From: Actinomycetes bacterium
Lineage (GTDB): Bacteria > Actinomycetota > Actinomycetes > Streptosporangiales > Streptosporangiaceae
NCBI GenBank assembly: GCA_021793235.1
Contig: JAJYTD010000003.1
Span: 124,001 to 188,000, forward strand
Direction of reading: 5' to 3'
Length of the DNA stretch: 64,000 nt
In this document: positions 23,983 through 33,255 of the stretch, in pieces
How the letters are laid out: every line of letters begins with the position of its first letter
Numbering within the stretch: the stretch's first letter is position 1
Notes under the pieces: model-generated
Told to the model about the DNA's origin: nothing
Databases searched by the model: none
The model's input: only the letters and a program-made list of their open reading frames with translations
Program-made: the position numbers and the translations under genes

Positions 23983-24785
23983 ACGAGCGAGGGGCGAACG
24001 CAGCCGCCACCGATACCGCCACCATCGCCTACGTACTGCGGCTGGGCGACGACGCGCTCATCGCGAGTCACCGGCTCGGTGAGCTGGTGTCGCGGGCGCC
24101 GCAACTCGAAGAGGACGTCGCACTCGCCAACATCGCCCTGGACCTGCTGGGCCAGGCCCGCTCACTGCTGACCTGCGCCGGGCGCATGGAGGAGCAGTTG
24201 ACCGGGGTGCTGCGGACTGAGGACGACCTGGCCTACCTGCGCGATGAGCAGCAGTTCACCAACTGCCGGCTGGTGGAGCTGCCCAACACCGACTTCGCGC
24301 ACACCATCGCCCGCCAGCTGCTGTTCTCCGGCTACGCCTTCGAGCTCTACGCGGCGCTGCGCGATTCCGCGGACGACACGCTCGCCGGTATCGCCGGCAA
24401 GGCGGTCAAGGAGCTGTCCTACCACCGGGACCACGCCGCGCGGTGGACGGTGCGGCTCGGCGACGGCACCCGCGAGAGCCGCGAGCGCATGAAGGCAGGA
24501 CTGGATGCGGCATGGCCCTACACCGACGAACTGTTCGCCGCTGACCAGGTGACCCGGAGCGTCAGCGAGGCGGGGACCGGAGTCGACCCGGCGAGGCTGC
24601 GCCCGGCGTGGGAGGAGTTCCTCGCCCAAGCCCTCTCCGATGCGGGACTGGACTGGCCCGAGACCGCCCCGATCACCGGGCCGGGCGGGATGGGCGGCCG
24701 CGACGGCGTGCACACCGAGGCGTTCGGCTACCTGCTGGCCGAGATGCAGCACCTGCACCGCTCCCACCCGGGGGCGGCGTGGTGA
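23979..24785 (+). CDS. paaC: Phenylacetyl-CoA epoxidase non-catalytic subunit C
   Basis: 268 residues from GTG 23979, which overlaps the paaB stop by four bases. Ferritin-like, without the full iron ligand set, as usual for PaaC; motifs LRLGDDALIASHRLGELVSRAPQLEEDVALANIALDLLGQAR and LVELPNTDFAHTIARQLLFS, then KELSYHRDHAARWTVRLGDGTRESRERM. Forms the PaaAC core with PaaA and is needed for activity. Confidence 0.96.
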   Translation: MNERGANAAATDTATIAYVLRLGDDALIASHRLGELVSRAPQLEEDVALANIALDLLGQARSLLTCAGRMEEQLTGVLRTEDDLAYLRDEQQFTNCRLVELPNTDFAHTIARQLLFSGYAFELYAALRDSADDTLAGIAGKAVKELSYHRDHAARWTVRLGDGTRESRERMKAGLDAAWPYTDELFAADQVTRSVSEAGTGVDPARLRPAWEEFLAQALSDAGLDWPETAPITGPGGMGGRDGVHTEAFGYLLAEMQHLHRSHPGAAW

Positions 24786-25279
24786 CCGCGGAGGAGGCAC
24801 TCCTGGAGGAGGTCCGAGGCCTGGCCGCGGCAGTCCCGGACCCGGAGATGCCCATGGTGAACCTGGAGGACCTCGGCATTCTGCGCGGTGTCGCCCGCGA
24901 CGCCGAAGGGACTGTCACGGTCACCATCACCCCGACCTACTCCGGGTGCCCCGCCATGGACGCGATCCGCGCGAACATCCGCGAACGCCTCGCCGAGCAC
25001 GGGCACACCCGCGTCAGGGTCCGCACCGAACTCGCCCCGGCATGGTCCACCGACCGGATCACCGCGGAAGGGCGGCGCAAGCTGGCCGAGCACGGTATCG
25101 CGCCGCCGACCGGCGCCGCTCCCGCGCCCGGAGCGGCGCTGGTACCGCTGTCCGTGCGCTGCCCCCGCTGCGGTGCATTCACCACCCGGGAGCTCAGCCG
25201 CTTCGGCTCCACCGCGTGCCGGGCACTGTATGTCTGCGAGTCCTGCCGGGAACCGTTCGACCACGTCAAGCCGCTGTGA
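24782..25279 (+). CDS. paaD: Phenylacetyl-CoA epoxidase maturation protein D
   Basis: 165 residues, GTG 24782 overlapping the paaC stop (GTGA); a second GTG at 24779 is possible. N-terminal MIP18/SufT-like domain (AAVPDPEMPMVNLEDLGILRGV ... ITPTYSGCPAMDAIRANI) and C-terminal zinc-ribbon-like part with four Cys in two CPxC/CxxC pairs (VRCPRCGAFTTRELSRFGST, LYVCESCREPFDHVKPL). PaaD is thought to help assemble the iron centre or Fe-S cluster of the epoxidase. Confidence 0.95.
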   Translation: MTAEEALLEEVRGLAAAVPDPEMPMVNLEDLGILRGVARDAEGTVTVTITPTYSGCPAMDAIRANIRERLAEHGHTRVRVRTELAPAWSTDRITAEGRRKLAEHGIAPPTGAAPAPGAALVPLSVRCPRCGAFTTRELSRFGSTACRALYVCESCREPFDHVKPL

Positions 25280-26406
25280 ACGGGGAAGCATTGCGCAGCG
25301 ACATCCGGGAGCCCGCCCCGGGGATGCGGCGCCGCACCGCTTTCCACCCCCTGACCGTGGCCGCTGTGGACCGGCTCACCGATGACGCGGTCGCGGTGAC
25401 CTTCGAGATCCCCGGGGAGCTCGCCGGGGAGTTCCGGTTCGTGCAGGGCCAGCACGTGACCGTGCGCCGCGAACTCGGTGGCGAGGAGGTCCGGCGGACC
25501 TATTCCATCTGCGCCCCGGCGCCGGACGGCCCGCTGCGGATCGCGGTCAAACGGCTGGCGGGCGGCGCGTTCTCCACGTGGGCCAATGAGCGGCTGCGTC
25601 CCGGCGACGTCCTGGACGTCATGCGGCCCTTGGGCCGGTTCCACGTCCCCCTGCGGCCGGACCAGGCCCGCACCCATGTCGCCCTCGCCGCGGGCAGCGG
25701 CATCACGCCTGTGCTCTCGCTGGTGGAAACGACACTGGCCGCCGAACCGGCGAGCACCTTCACCCTCGTCTACGGCAACCGGACGGCCCGCGATGCGATG
25801 TTCCTGGAGGAGCTGCAGGACCTCAAAGACCGCTACCCCGCGCGGTTCCACCTGCTCAACGTGCTCAGCAGGGAGGCGGGCGAGGCCCCGATCGCCAGCG
25901 GCCGGATCGACGCCGAGAAGCTCGACCTCCTGTGCACCCGGATGATCCGCCCGGCCGGGGTCGACCACTGGTACCTGTGCGGGCCGCTGGATCTGGTGGA
26001 GACGGTCCGCACCGGGCTGCGCGAGCGCGCGGTAGAGGAGCACCGGGTGCACGTCGAACTGTTCCATGCCGGGGACGGGAAGCCGCCGCCCCGCCGCCTG
26101 GAGGGCGCCGCCGCGGGGGCCGCCGGCCGGGTGAGGTTCACCCTCGACGGCCGCACCACCGTCGTCGACGTCGACGACGGTGGTGCGGCCGAAACCGTCC
26201 TCGCCGCGGCCCTTCGCGCCCGTGGTGACGCCCCCTACGCCTGCCGCGGCGGTGTCTGCGGGACCTGCCGGGCCAAGCTGTGCGAGGGCGACGTCGACAT
26301 GGCCCGCAACTACGCACTGGAGCCCGACGAGATCGCCCGCGGCTACATCCTCACCTGCCAGTCCCGTCCCGCCACCCCGACCGTCACCGTCGACTACGAC
26401 GCCTGA
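25276..26406 (+). CDS. paaE: Phenylacetyl-CoA epoxidase reductase E
   Basis: 376 residues from GTG 25276, overlapping the paaD stop by four bases. Passes electrons from NADPH to PaaA. FAD-binding domain with RRTYSICAPAPDG, NAD-binding domain with AAGSGITPVLSLVETTL and HWYLCGPLDLVE, and a C-terminal plant-type 2Fe-2S ferredoxin domain with ACRGGVCGTCRAKLCEG and a later TCQSRP supplying the fourth Cys. Last gene of the operon; the ring-opening and beta-oxidation genes (paaZ, F, G, H) and paaK are not in this window. Confidence 0.96.
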   Translation: MNGEALRSDIREPAPGMRRRTAFHPLTVAAVDRLTDDAVAVTFEIPGELAGEFRFVQGQHVTVRRELGGEEVRRTYSICAPAPDGPLRIAVKRLAGGAFSTWANERLRPGDVLDVMRPLGRFHVPLRPDQARTHVALAAGSGITPVLSLVETTLAAEPASTFTLVYGNRTARDAMFLEELQDLKDRYPARFHLLNVLSREAGEAPIASGRIDAEKLDLLCTRMIRPAGVDHWYLCGPLDLVETVRTGLRERAVEEHRVHVELFHAGDGKPPPRRLEGAAAGAAGRVRFTLDGRTTVVDVDDGGAAETVLAAALRARGDAPYACRGGVCGTCRAKLCEGDVDMARNYALEPDEIARGYILTCQSRPATPTVTVDYDA

Positions 26407-26431
26407 GCCGCCGCAGCCGCTCGTCGGGGGA

Positions 26432-27436
26432 TCAATCGGAGCCGAAAGCGGAGTCGAATGCGGCATCGGGGGCGTCGAAGGCATGGGCACGGACGTAGTC
26501 GACGGCTTCGGCGGCTCCGGAGAGGCGGTCCATGCCGGCGTCCTCCCACTCGATGGAGATCGGCCCCTCGTAGCCGATCCGGTTCAGTGTTCGGAAGCAG
26601 TCCTCCCAGGGCACGTCGCCGTGCCCGGTCGACACGAAATCCCAGCCCCGGCGGGGATCCCCCCAGGGCAGGTGCGAGCCCAGGCGCCCGTTGCGGCCGT
26701 TGCCGGTGCGGCGCCGGGTGTCCTTGCAGTCGACGTGGTAGATGCGGTCGCGGAAGTCCCACAGGAACCCGACAGGGTCGATGTCCTGCCAGATCATGTG
26801 GCTGGGATCCCAGTTGAGCCCGAACGCCTCGCGGTGCCCGACCGCCTCCAGCGTGCGCACGGTCGACCAGTAGTCGTAGGCGATCTCAGAGGGGTGCACT
26901 TCGTGGGCGAAGCGCACCCCGACCTCGTCGAAGACGTCCAGGATGGGGTTCCACCGGTCGGCGAAGTCGGTGTATCCGGCGTCGATCACGGTTTCAGAGA
27001 CCGGTGGGAACATGGCGACGTATTTCCAGATGGCCGACCCGGTGAAGCCGACGACCGTCGACACGCCGAGACGGGCGGCCGCGCGGGCCGTCACCTTCAT
27101 CTCCTCCGCGGCCCGCTGCCGCACCCCTTCGGGGTCGCCGTCGCCCCATACACGGGCGGGCAGGATGTCGCGATGCCGGTGGTCGATGGGGTCATCGCAG
27201 ACGGCCTGGCCGGTGAGGTGGTTGGAGATCGCCCACACTTTGAGGCCGTGCTCGCCCAACGTGTCGAGCTTGGCCTGGACGTAGGCGTCGTCGTCCGCGA
27301 CCCGCCGGACGTCGAGATGGTCGCCCCAGCAGGCGATCTCCAGTCCGTCGTAGCCCCACGCGGACGCCAGCCGGCAGACCTCCTCGAACGGCAGATCGGC
27401 CCACTGGCCGGTGAACAGGGTGATCGGGCGGGCCAT
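26432..27436 (-). CDS. Sugar phosphate isomerase/epimerase (IolE-like TIM barrel)
   Basis: 334 residues of the AP endonuclease 2-like TIM barrel: [89 protein letters not shown] and [13 protein letters not shown]. The Glu, Asp, His and Glu residues in these motifs form the metal site of the family. Conserved next to inositol- or sugar-type ABC transporters in actinobacteria; substrate not decided. ATG 27436 has GGAGG ten bases upstream. It is 133 bases after the next gene of the operon, so a separate promoter is possible. Confidence 0.88.
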   Translation of the reverse strand: MARPITLFTGQWADLPFEEVCRLASAWGYDGLEIACWGDHLDVRRVADDDAYVQAKLDTLGEHGLKVWAISNHLTGQAVCDDPIDHRHRDILPARVWGDGDPEGVRQRAAEEMKVTARAAARLGVSTVVGFTGSAIWKYVAMFPPVSETVIDAGYTDFADRWNPILDVFDEVGVRFAHEVHPSEIAYDYWSTVRTLEAVGHREAFGLNWDPSHMIWQDIDPVGFLWDFRDRIYHVDCKDTRRRTGNGRNGRLGSHLPWGDPRRGWDFVSTGHGDVPWEDCFRTLNRIGYEGPISIEWEDAGMDRLSGAAEAVDYVRAHAFDAPDAAFDSAFGSD

Positions 27437-27569
27437 GGTCGTGGTACCTCCGTAGGAGCGTGGGCGTTGTCGAAGCAGGGGCGGTGTGCACTGCGGGGAG
27501 GGGCGGCCGCCGGGGTCGTTTCCCGCGCGTGCCGCCCGCAACCACCGAACGCATATCGGATCGGTGGCT

Positions 27570-28463
27570 CTACCCGGTTCCTCGGTCCGGTTGGTCCTGT
27601 CGGTCCTGCTGGTCCGACAACCGGCGGAGGAAGGCGAGGCCGTCGGTGGCGAGTGTGTCCTGATCGGCGGCCAGCGGCCGCCAGATGGACGCGGCCGTCG
27701 CGATGGACGCGTTATCGGCGGTGAAGGATTCGATCACCAGCGGGCCCCGGTATCCGCTGTCGTCAAGGGCCGCCAGCAGGGCCGGCCAGTCGATGTGGTC
27801 GCTGCCGGGCGCCCCCCGGTCGTTGGCGCAGACTTGCACGTGCGCGATCCGGCCGGACGCCCGCCGGACGGCGGCGGCGATGTCGGTCTCCTCGATGTTC
27901 ATGTGGTAGACGTCCAGAGCGAGCCCGCACCCTTCCGGCGGGAGGCCGGCCAGCGCGGCCAGCGCCTGGTCGACGGTATTCAACAGGCTTGTCTCGTAGC
28001 GGTTCAGCGGCTCAACGGCGACCCGCACACCCGAGGCCGCCGCGTGCTCCACGACCGGACCGAGGCCGTCGGCCAGTTCGGCGTAGTGGGCGGCCCTTTC
28101 CGCGCCGGTCATCCGCCAGGTCCGGCCCACCGAGGAGTAGGCCGGACCGGCGATGACCGCCGAACCGACAGCGGCCGCGGCGTCGACCACCCGGCACAGG
28201 TAGTCCCGGGTGGCGGTGACCGTCGCGTGGTCCGTCGCCACCAGTTCGCGCCCCGGGCCCATCACTAGCGTCACCGTGGCGCTCAAGCCGAGCCCGTCGA
28301 GGAGCTTTGCCGCCCGGGAGGGCGTCCAGTCCCCGATGTTCTCGACGGGAAGCTCGATGACGTCGAACCCCCAGTCGCGGATCCGGGGGGCCAGACGCTC
28401 CAGGGCGGTGTCCGTCAACGGCGAGGTCCACACCCAGGTGTTGACGCCCAGCGCGCGTCCCAT
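27570..28463 (-). CDS. Second sugar epimerase (tagatose/psicose 3-epimerase-like)
   Basis: 297 residues, TIM barrel of the D-tagatose 3-epimerase type: [50 protein letters not shown] with the metal Glu, [36 protein letters not shown] and [11 protein letters not shown]. Motifs VEPLNRYE and [10 protein letters not shown] are those of ketose 3-epimerases, which invert C3 of ketoses. The ATG at 28463 shares one base with the stop of the binding-protein gene (TGATG), so it is coupled to the transporter; the sugar imported is probably its substrate. A Gln/Asp-rich tail ends the protein. Confidence 0.87.
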   Translation of the reverse strand: MGRALGVNTWVWTSPLTDTALERLAPRIRDWGFDVIELPVENIGDWTPSRAAKLLDGLGLSATVTLVMGPGRELVATDHATVTATRDYLCRVVDAAAAVGSAVIAGPAYSSVGRTWRMTGAERAAHYAELADGLGPVVEHAAASGVRVAVEPLNRYETSLLNTVDQALAALAGLPPEGCGLALDVYHMNIEETDIAAAVRRASGRIAHVQVCANDRGAPGSDHIDWPALLAALDDSGYRGPLVIESFTADNASIATAASIWRPLAADQDTLATDGLAFLRRLSDQQDRQDQPDRGTG

Positions 28464-29662
28464 CAGCGGTCCTGCCAGGCGTCGGGGAACCCGGGCAGGT
28501 CCTCGCCGCCGAACTTGGCATAGTGCAGGCTCGGCATGTCGGCGTTGCGCTCCAAGTAGTCGTCGAGTTCGGCCTCGGTGACCGGCTGCTGCGGCAGCAC
28601 CCACTCCTGGGGGACCTCCTCGCCGTTGAGGATCTGGGAGGCGGCCAGCACCGGCGTACGCCACTGGAAGTTGGAGTAGACCGGGGCGATCGCCGTGATG
28701 TCCTCCTCCTGCCACTTGCGCATGAAGCTGAGCTCGTCCTCGCCGGAGATCACCGGGTAGGGCTTCCCAGCGTCCTCGAAGGCCTCCAGGGCCGCGACGG
28801 CCCCGTCGCCGGCGTCCATCCAGATGCCGTCGACATCCCCACGCTGCAGGTGCTGGGTGACCAGGTCCTTGATCTGCGCGCCGTCTCCTTCGGTGAACTC
28901 GAAGCCGAGGACGTCCAGCTCACTGTCGCCGAAGACCTGCTGGGCCGCTGCCCAGCGGTGCTCCAGCACGTCCACACCCGGCAGGATGCGCAGCGCCAGC
29001 ACGGTCGATCCGGGCTCCAACTCCTCCACCAGGAACTCCGCGGCGTCGGCGCCGTAGGCGTAGCCGCCGATCGGGTGGATGAAGGTGACCATGCAATCGG
29101 TGTTGACGCCGCGGTCGAAGACGATCACCGGTGCCCCGCTCTCGCACGCGGCCTCGACCGCGGGGGTGAGCGTGGCGGTCGTGGACGGCGAGATGATGAT
29201 CGCCTCGCAGTCGCCGGCGTCCACGAACGCCTGGATGTCGGAGATCTGCTGGTTGTCGTCGTCAGCGGCGTCGGAGACCCGGAACTCGCCGATGTCCCCG
29301 CTCTCCTGCAACACCTCCACCTGCTGCTGCATGGTGATCCAGCCGGTCACCCGCCACGGGTTGGAGACCGAGGCGTTGGAGAAGCACACCGTCGGTTCCT
29401 CGGCGTCCTCCCCTTCCAGCTTGTACTCGGAGGTGTCCGCCATCTCCGGCTCGATCGCCTGCAGCCACGGCTCGTCCTCCGGGCCTTCCGGTTCGATGTC
29501 GCGCTGGGCGAGCTGGTTCTCGTACTCCTCGGCGTCGAACCACTCCTCGTCGGGGGTGAGTTCCTGTCCGGCGTCGGCGCTATCAGGATCGTCGGTGGTA
29601 CAAGCGGTCAGCAGCAGGCTCATCGCTGCACCGCCGGCGAGCAGAGCGCGGGGGATGCGCAT
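28463..29662 (-). CDS. Sugar ABC transporter substrate-binding lipoprotein
   Basis: 399 residues. Signal peptide with lipobox LLTAC (Cys21), an acidic linker of about 55 residues, then a periplasmic-binding fold of the ribose/galactose class: VCFSNASVSNPWRVTGWITM, ISDIQAFVDAGDCEAIIISP, VIVFDRGVNTDCMVTFIHP, WAAAQQVFGDSELDVLG and DGIWMDAGDGAVAALEAFEDAG. It delivers the sugar to the two permeases encoded upstream in the operon. The unusually long acidic N-terminal linker is notable. ATG 29662. Confidence 0.9.
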   Translation of the reverse strand: MRIPRALLAGGAAMSLLLTACTTDDPDSADAGQELTPDEEWFDAEEYENQLAQRDIEPEGPEDEPWLQAIEPEMADTSEYKLEGEDAEEPTVCFSNASVSNPWRVTGWITMQQQVEVLQESGDIGEFRVSDAADDDNQQISDIQAFVDAGDCEAIIISPSTTATLTPAVEAACESGAPVIVFDRGVNTDCMVTFIHPIGGYAYGADAAEFLVEELEPGSTVLALRILPGVDVLEHRWAAAQQVFGDSELDVLGFEFTEGDGAQIKDLVTQHLQRGDVDGIWMDAGDGAVAALEAFEDAGKPYPVISGEDELSFMRKWQEEDITAIAPVYSNFQWRTPVLAASQILNGEEVPQEWVLPQQPVTEAELDDYLERNADMPSLHYAKFGGEDLPGFPDAWQDR

Positions 29663-29675
29663 GGTATCGGCCCTC

Positions 29676-30680
29676 CTAAGGGGATCGTGTCGATCTCTGC
29701 CGGGCGGCGTAGCCGACCGCGGCGATGATGATCAGGCCCTGCACCGTCGGCTGGATCGTCGACGGTAGGAACAACTGGTTGAACAGCGTGAACAGCGCTT
29801 CGACGGTGAGGGCGCCGGCCATCGCGGCGATGACCGTGCCGCGGCCGCCGCCCAGGACGACGCCGCCGAGCACGACCGCGGTGATCGCCATGAATTCCAG
29901 GCCGTCGCCGACCTGGGCGGTGACGCCGGCGAATCCGCCGATGAGGATGCTCGCGGCCGTGGCGAGCAGGCTGGAGAGCACGAACGCGGTCGTGCGCACC
30001 CGCCACACCCGTGCGCCGGAGAACGCGGCTGCGGTGTCGTTGTCGCCGGTGGCGATGAGGGTCCGTCCGTAGGGGGAGCGCGTGAGCGCCAAGGCCGCCG
30101 CGCCGACCGCGAGCGCGATCAGCAGCGCCCACGGAAGCTGTCCGATAACGGGCAAGTCCTCGATTCCGCCGCGTCCGGGCCGGCGGAACGCCTCGGAAAG
30201 CGCGCCCGTAGGGGCGCCGCCCGTCCACAACCGGATCGCGCCGTAGAGGACCAGCATCGTCCCGAGCGTGGTGATGATCGACGGCACTCGGAGCACGGTG
30301 GTGACCAGCCCGTTGACCAAGCCCACCAGGGCACCGAAGGCGATCATCAGCAGGATCACCGGGACGGTGCGGGACTCCTCTCCGTCGATCAGCTTGGCGG
30401 CGATCACCACCTGGGCGCCCACCAGCGATCCCACCGACAGGTCGAGTTCACCGGAGACGATCACGAAGTACTGGCCGACGGCGAGGATGACCAGGGGTGC
30501 GGCCTGCTTGGCGAAGGCCAGCATCGACGGGGGCTGGGCGAAGGACGGGTTGATCGCGAAGATGACCGCGAAGATCAGGATGAGCAGGGCGAATACGGTG
30601 CCGCTGCCGCCTCCGACCAGTCGGCTCACCGCCTCGCGCGCGATCCGTCCGGGCGCCGTGGGAACAGCTGTGCGCGTCAT
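29676..30680 (-). CDS. Sugar ABC transporter permease (RbsC-like) 2
   Basis: 334 residues, eight to ten membrane helices. BPD_transp_2 family motifs: VILAVGQYFVIVSGELDLSVGSLVGAQVV, the characteristic 'GxxDLSVG' loop, IITTLGTMLVLYGAIRLWTGG, and GLEFMAITAVVLGGVVLGGGRGTVIAA near the ATPase contact. Start ATG 30680 overlaps the stop of the preceding permease by four bases. Paralogue of that permease; both probably form a heterodimeric channel. Confidence 0.92.
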   Translation of the reverse strand: MTRTAVPTAPGRIAREAVSRLVGGGSGTVFALLILIFAVIFAINPSFAQPPSMLAFAKQAAPLVILAVGQYFVIVSGELDLSVGSLVGAQVVIAAKLIDGEESRTVPVILLMIAFGALVGLVNGLVTTVLRVPSIITTLGTMLVLYGAIRLWTGGAPTGALSEAFRRPGRGGIEDLPVIGQLPWALLIALAVGAAALALTRSPYGRTLIATGDNDTAAAFSGARVWRVRTTAFVLSSLLATAASILIGGFAGVTAQVGDGLEFMAITAVVLGGVVLGGGRGTVIAAMAGALTVEALFTLFNQLFLPSTIQPTVQGLIIIAAVGYAARQRSTRSP

Positions 30681-31747
30681 GTCCGGCCTCCCTGCTCCGC
30701 GGGTGCGGGATGGGGCGGATCACCGGTGCCGCCGGATGGCCCGCCGCGGCTGCCGGCGAACCGGGACCGGCTGGCGGTGCGGTCGACCTGGCGCCGCGCG
30801 TAGATCGCGACCGCGGCGATGACGATGACGCCGCGCAGTACGTCCTTGAAGAACGGGTCGACGGCGAGGATGTTGAACACGGTGTCGAGCACCGCCAGGA
30901 TCAGCACTCCGGCGACCGTTCCGGCGACGCCGCCGCGCCCGCCGAGCAGGTAGGTGCCGCCGAGGACGACCGCGGCGATCGACTCCAGGTCGTAGCCGGA
31001 CGCGTAGACGAGCGTGCTTCCGGTGCCGAACCGGGCTGCGACGAGCAGTCCGGCCGCGCCGGCCGCCACCGAGCACAGCACGTGGGCGGTGATGACGGGG
31101 CGCTCGACGTGGATCCCCGACATCCGGGCGACCTCGGCGTCGCCGCCGACCGCGTACATGTGGTAACCCGTCCGCGTCATGCGCAGGAACAGGATGGCCA
31201 GCACCGCGGCCGCGACCATGGCCGCGGCCGACAGGGGGAGGAAGGCGATCCGGGTGTAGCCGAAGAGCTGGAACGCCTCGGGGATGTCGCCGGCGGGGCC
31301 CTTGTACCGGGTGTCGAGGTAGCCCTTGATGATGAGCCCCATGCCCAGGGTCGCGATGAACGCGTTGACCCGCAGCCGGGTCACCACCAGGCCGTTGACC
31401 AGTCCGATCAGTGCCGATACCGCGATGACCGCGGCGATCCCGAGGCCGATCCGGGCCGGGTCGCCGGCCATGGTGGTCGCGGCCACCACGCTGCTCAGCG
31501 CCATCACATAGCCCACCGACAGGTCCAGCGACCGGCACAGGATCACCAGGGTCTGGCCGATTGCGACGAATCCCAGCAGGCTGGAACGGGTCAGCATGTC
31601 GACCAGGTTCGCGGTGCCCAGCAGGTTGTGGCCGCGGGCGGCGGCGACCGCCGTGCCGACCAGCACGATCGAGACCAGGGCCAGGTAGACCAGCCCTGTG
31701 GTGCCCAGCCGGAACGGCCGCGGCCGTGCGGTGGCAAGGGAACGCAT
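30677..31747 (-). CDS. Sugar ABC transporter permease (RbsC-like) 1
   Basis: 356 residues, RbsC family: IGQTLVILCRSLDLSVGYVMALSSVV, FIATLGMGLIIKGYLDTRYKG, YAVGGDAEVARMSGIHVERP (the EAA-like loop facing the ATPase) and ESIAAVVLGGTYLLGGRGGVAGTVAG. ATG 31747 shares one base with the stop of the ATPase gene (TGATG). The long open frame upstream of 31747 is antisense to nothing useful and was not used. C terminus is a Gly/Pro-rich tail. Confidence 0.92.
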   Translation of the reverse strand: MRSLATARPRPFRLGTTGLVYLALVSIVLVGTAVAAARGHNLLGTANLVDMLTRSSLLGFVAIGQTLVILCRSLDLSVGYVMALSSVVAATTMAGDPARIGLGIAAVIAVSALIGLVNGLVVTRLRVNAFIATLGMGLIIKGYLDTRYKGPAGDIPEAFQLFGYTRIAFLPLSAAAMVAAAVLAILFLRMTRTGYHMYAVGGDAEVARMSGIHVERPVITAHVLCSVAAGAAGLLVAARFGTGSTLVYASGYDLESIAAVVLGGTYLLGGRGGVAGTVAGVLILAVLDTVFNILAVDPFFKDVLRGVIVIAAVAIYARRQVDRTASRSRFAGSRGGPSGGTGDPPHPAPAEQGGRT

Positions 31748-33255
31748 CACGCCACCTCCCGGCCGTTGTTGTGCGAACCGGTGGCCAGGGACATGACGGC
31801 CTCCTCGCTCGCACCGGCGGGAAGTTCCCCGAAGATCCGGCCATCGTGCAGTACCAGAACACGGTCGGCCAGGCCGATCACCTCCTGCAGCTCCGACGAG
31901 ATCAGCACGATGGCGACACCGGCCGCGGCGAGTTCCCTGATCAGGGTGTAGACCGCGCGTTTGGCTCCGACGTCGATCCCCCGGGTGGGCTCGTCGAGGA
32001 CGATGATCTTGGGCTCGGTGGCCAGCCACTTGGCCAAGACGACTTTCTGCTGGTTGCCGCCGGACAGAAAGCGGACCTCCTGCGCGGTGTCGCGTGCCAC
32101 CAGTTCCAGCGAGGTGAAGAATCCGGGCAGCCGCCGGGCGCCACTGCGGGCGCGGAACGGCAGCACGGAGTCCAGCACCAGCCGACCGTTGGCCAGCACC
32201 GACTGGCTCAGCGCCAACCCCTGGGTCTTGCGGTCCTCGGTCACCAGGGCGATGCCTTCGCGCACCGCGCGCGTGGGAGAGCGCAATGCCACCCGGCGGC
32301 CGTCCACGCGCACCTCGCCGCGGGTGAAGCGGGCGATCCCGAACAGCGCGTGGGCGATCTCGGTGCGTCCGCTGCCCTGAAGGCCGGCCAGCCCGACGAT
32401 CTCGCCGCCGCGGACCTGCATGTCGATCCCGTCGAGCCGGTCGTTCCCGCCCTGGGCGACCTCCAGCCGGACCGGTCCCGGCCGAGTGCCCTCGATCGGG
32501 TCGGGGAAGAACGTGCTGATCGGCCGACCCACCATCATCCGGATCAGCTCGGTCGGCGTCGTCGCGGATATCGGTACCGTGTCCACCCGCCGACCGTCCT
32601 TCAGCACGGTGGCGCGGTCGCACAGGTCGAAGATCTCCTTGAGCCGGTGCGAGACGTAGAGGACGGCCATGCCACGGTCGCGCAGTCGCCGCACCAGCCG
32701 GTAGAGCAGTTCCACCTCGTGGTCGGCGAGGGCGGCTGTGGGCTCGTCCATCGAGATGATCCGGGCGTCGCTGGACAGCGCCTTGACCACCTCGACGATC
32801 TGCTGCTGGGCGACGGAGAGGGTGCGCACCGCGGCGTGCGGGGAGATACCGGTGATTCCGAGCTCATCGAGCAGGCCGGCGGTGTCGTCGGCCATTCCGC
32901 GGGCGTTGACCCGCCCCCGGCGCACCGGTTCGCGGCCGAGGTAGACGTTCTCGGCGACGGTGCGTTCGGGCAGCAGGTTGAACTCCTGGAATACGGTGGA
33001 GACGCCGGCCTGCTGCGCCCGCACCGGGTGGCTGAACTCGACCCGTTCACCGGACAGCTCGATGTGCCCGGTATCGGCCGGATGGACCCCTGCCAGGATC
33101 TTCATCAGCGTCGACTTCCCGGCGCCGTTCTCGCCGACCAGTGCGTGCACCTCGCCGGAGCGCACGTCCAGGTCGATGCCTTCCAGCACGTTGACTCCGA
33201 AGAACGACTTGCCGATCCCGCTCATCCGGAGCAGCGGCGGATCCGGGGCGTTCAA
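31747..33255 (-). CDS. Sugar ABC transporter ATPase, two-domain RbsA/MglA type
   Basis: 502 residues with two ABC domains. First: Walker A GENGAGKST, signature LSVAQQQIVEVVKALS, Walker B IISMDEPTAAL. Second: degenerate P-loop (LAGLQGSGRTEIAHALFG), signature LSGGNQQKVVLAKWL, Walker B IIVLDEPTRGID, the normal asymmetry of this family. Start chosen as TTG 33255 because GGAGG lies seven bases upstream and it overlaps the stop of the oxidoreductase gene by four bases (TTGA); the GTG at 33273 has no ribosome site and would lie 22 bases inside that gene. Confidence 0.92.
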   Translation of the reverse strand: MNAPDPPLLRMSGIGKSFFGVNVLEGIDLDVRSGEVHALVGENGAGKSTLMKILAGVHPADTGHIELSGERVEFSHPVRAQQAGVSTVFQEFNLLPERTVAENVYLGREPVRRGRVNARGMADDTAGLLDELGITGISPHAAVRTLSVAQQQIVEVVKALSSDARIISMDEPTAALADHEVELLYRLVRRLRDRGMAVLYVSHRLKEIFDLCDRATVLKDGRRVDTVPISATTPTELIRMMVGRPISTFFPDPIEGTRPGPVRLEVAQGGNDRLDGIDMQVRGGEIVGLAGLQGSGRTEIAHALFGIARFTRGEVRVDGRRVALRSPTRAVREGIALVTEDRKTQGLALSQSVLANGRLVLDSVLPFRARSGARRLPGFFTSLELVARDTAQEVRFLSGGNQQKVVLAKWLATEPKIIVLDEPTRGIDVGAKRAVYTLIRELAAAGVAIVLISSELQEVIGLADRVLVLHDGRIFGELPAGASEEAVMSLATGSHNNGREVA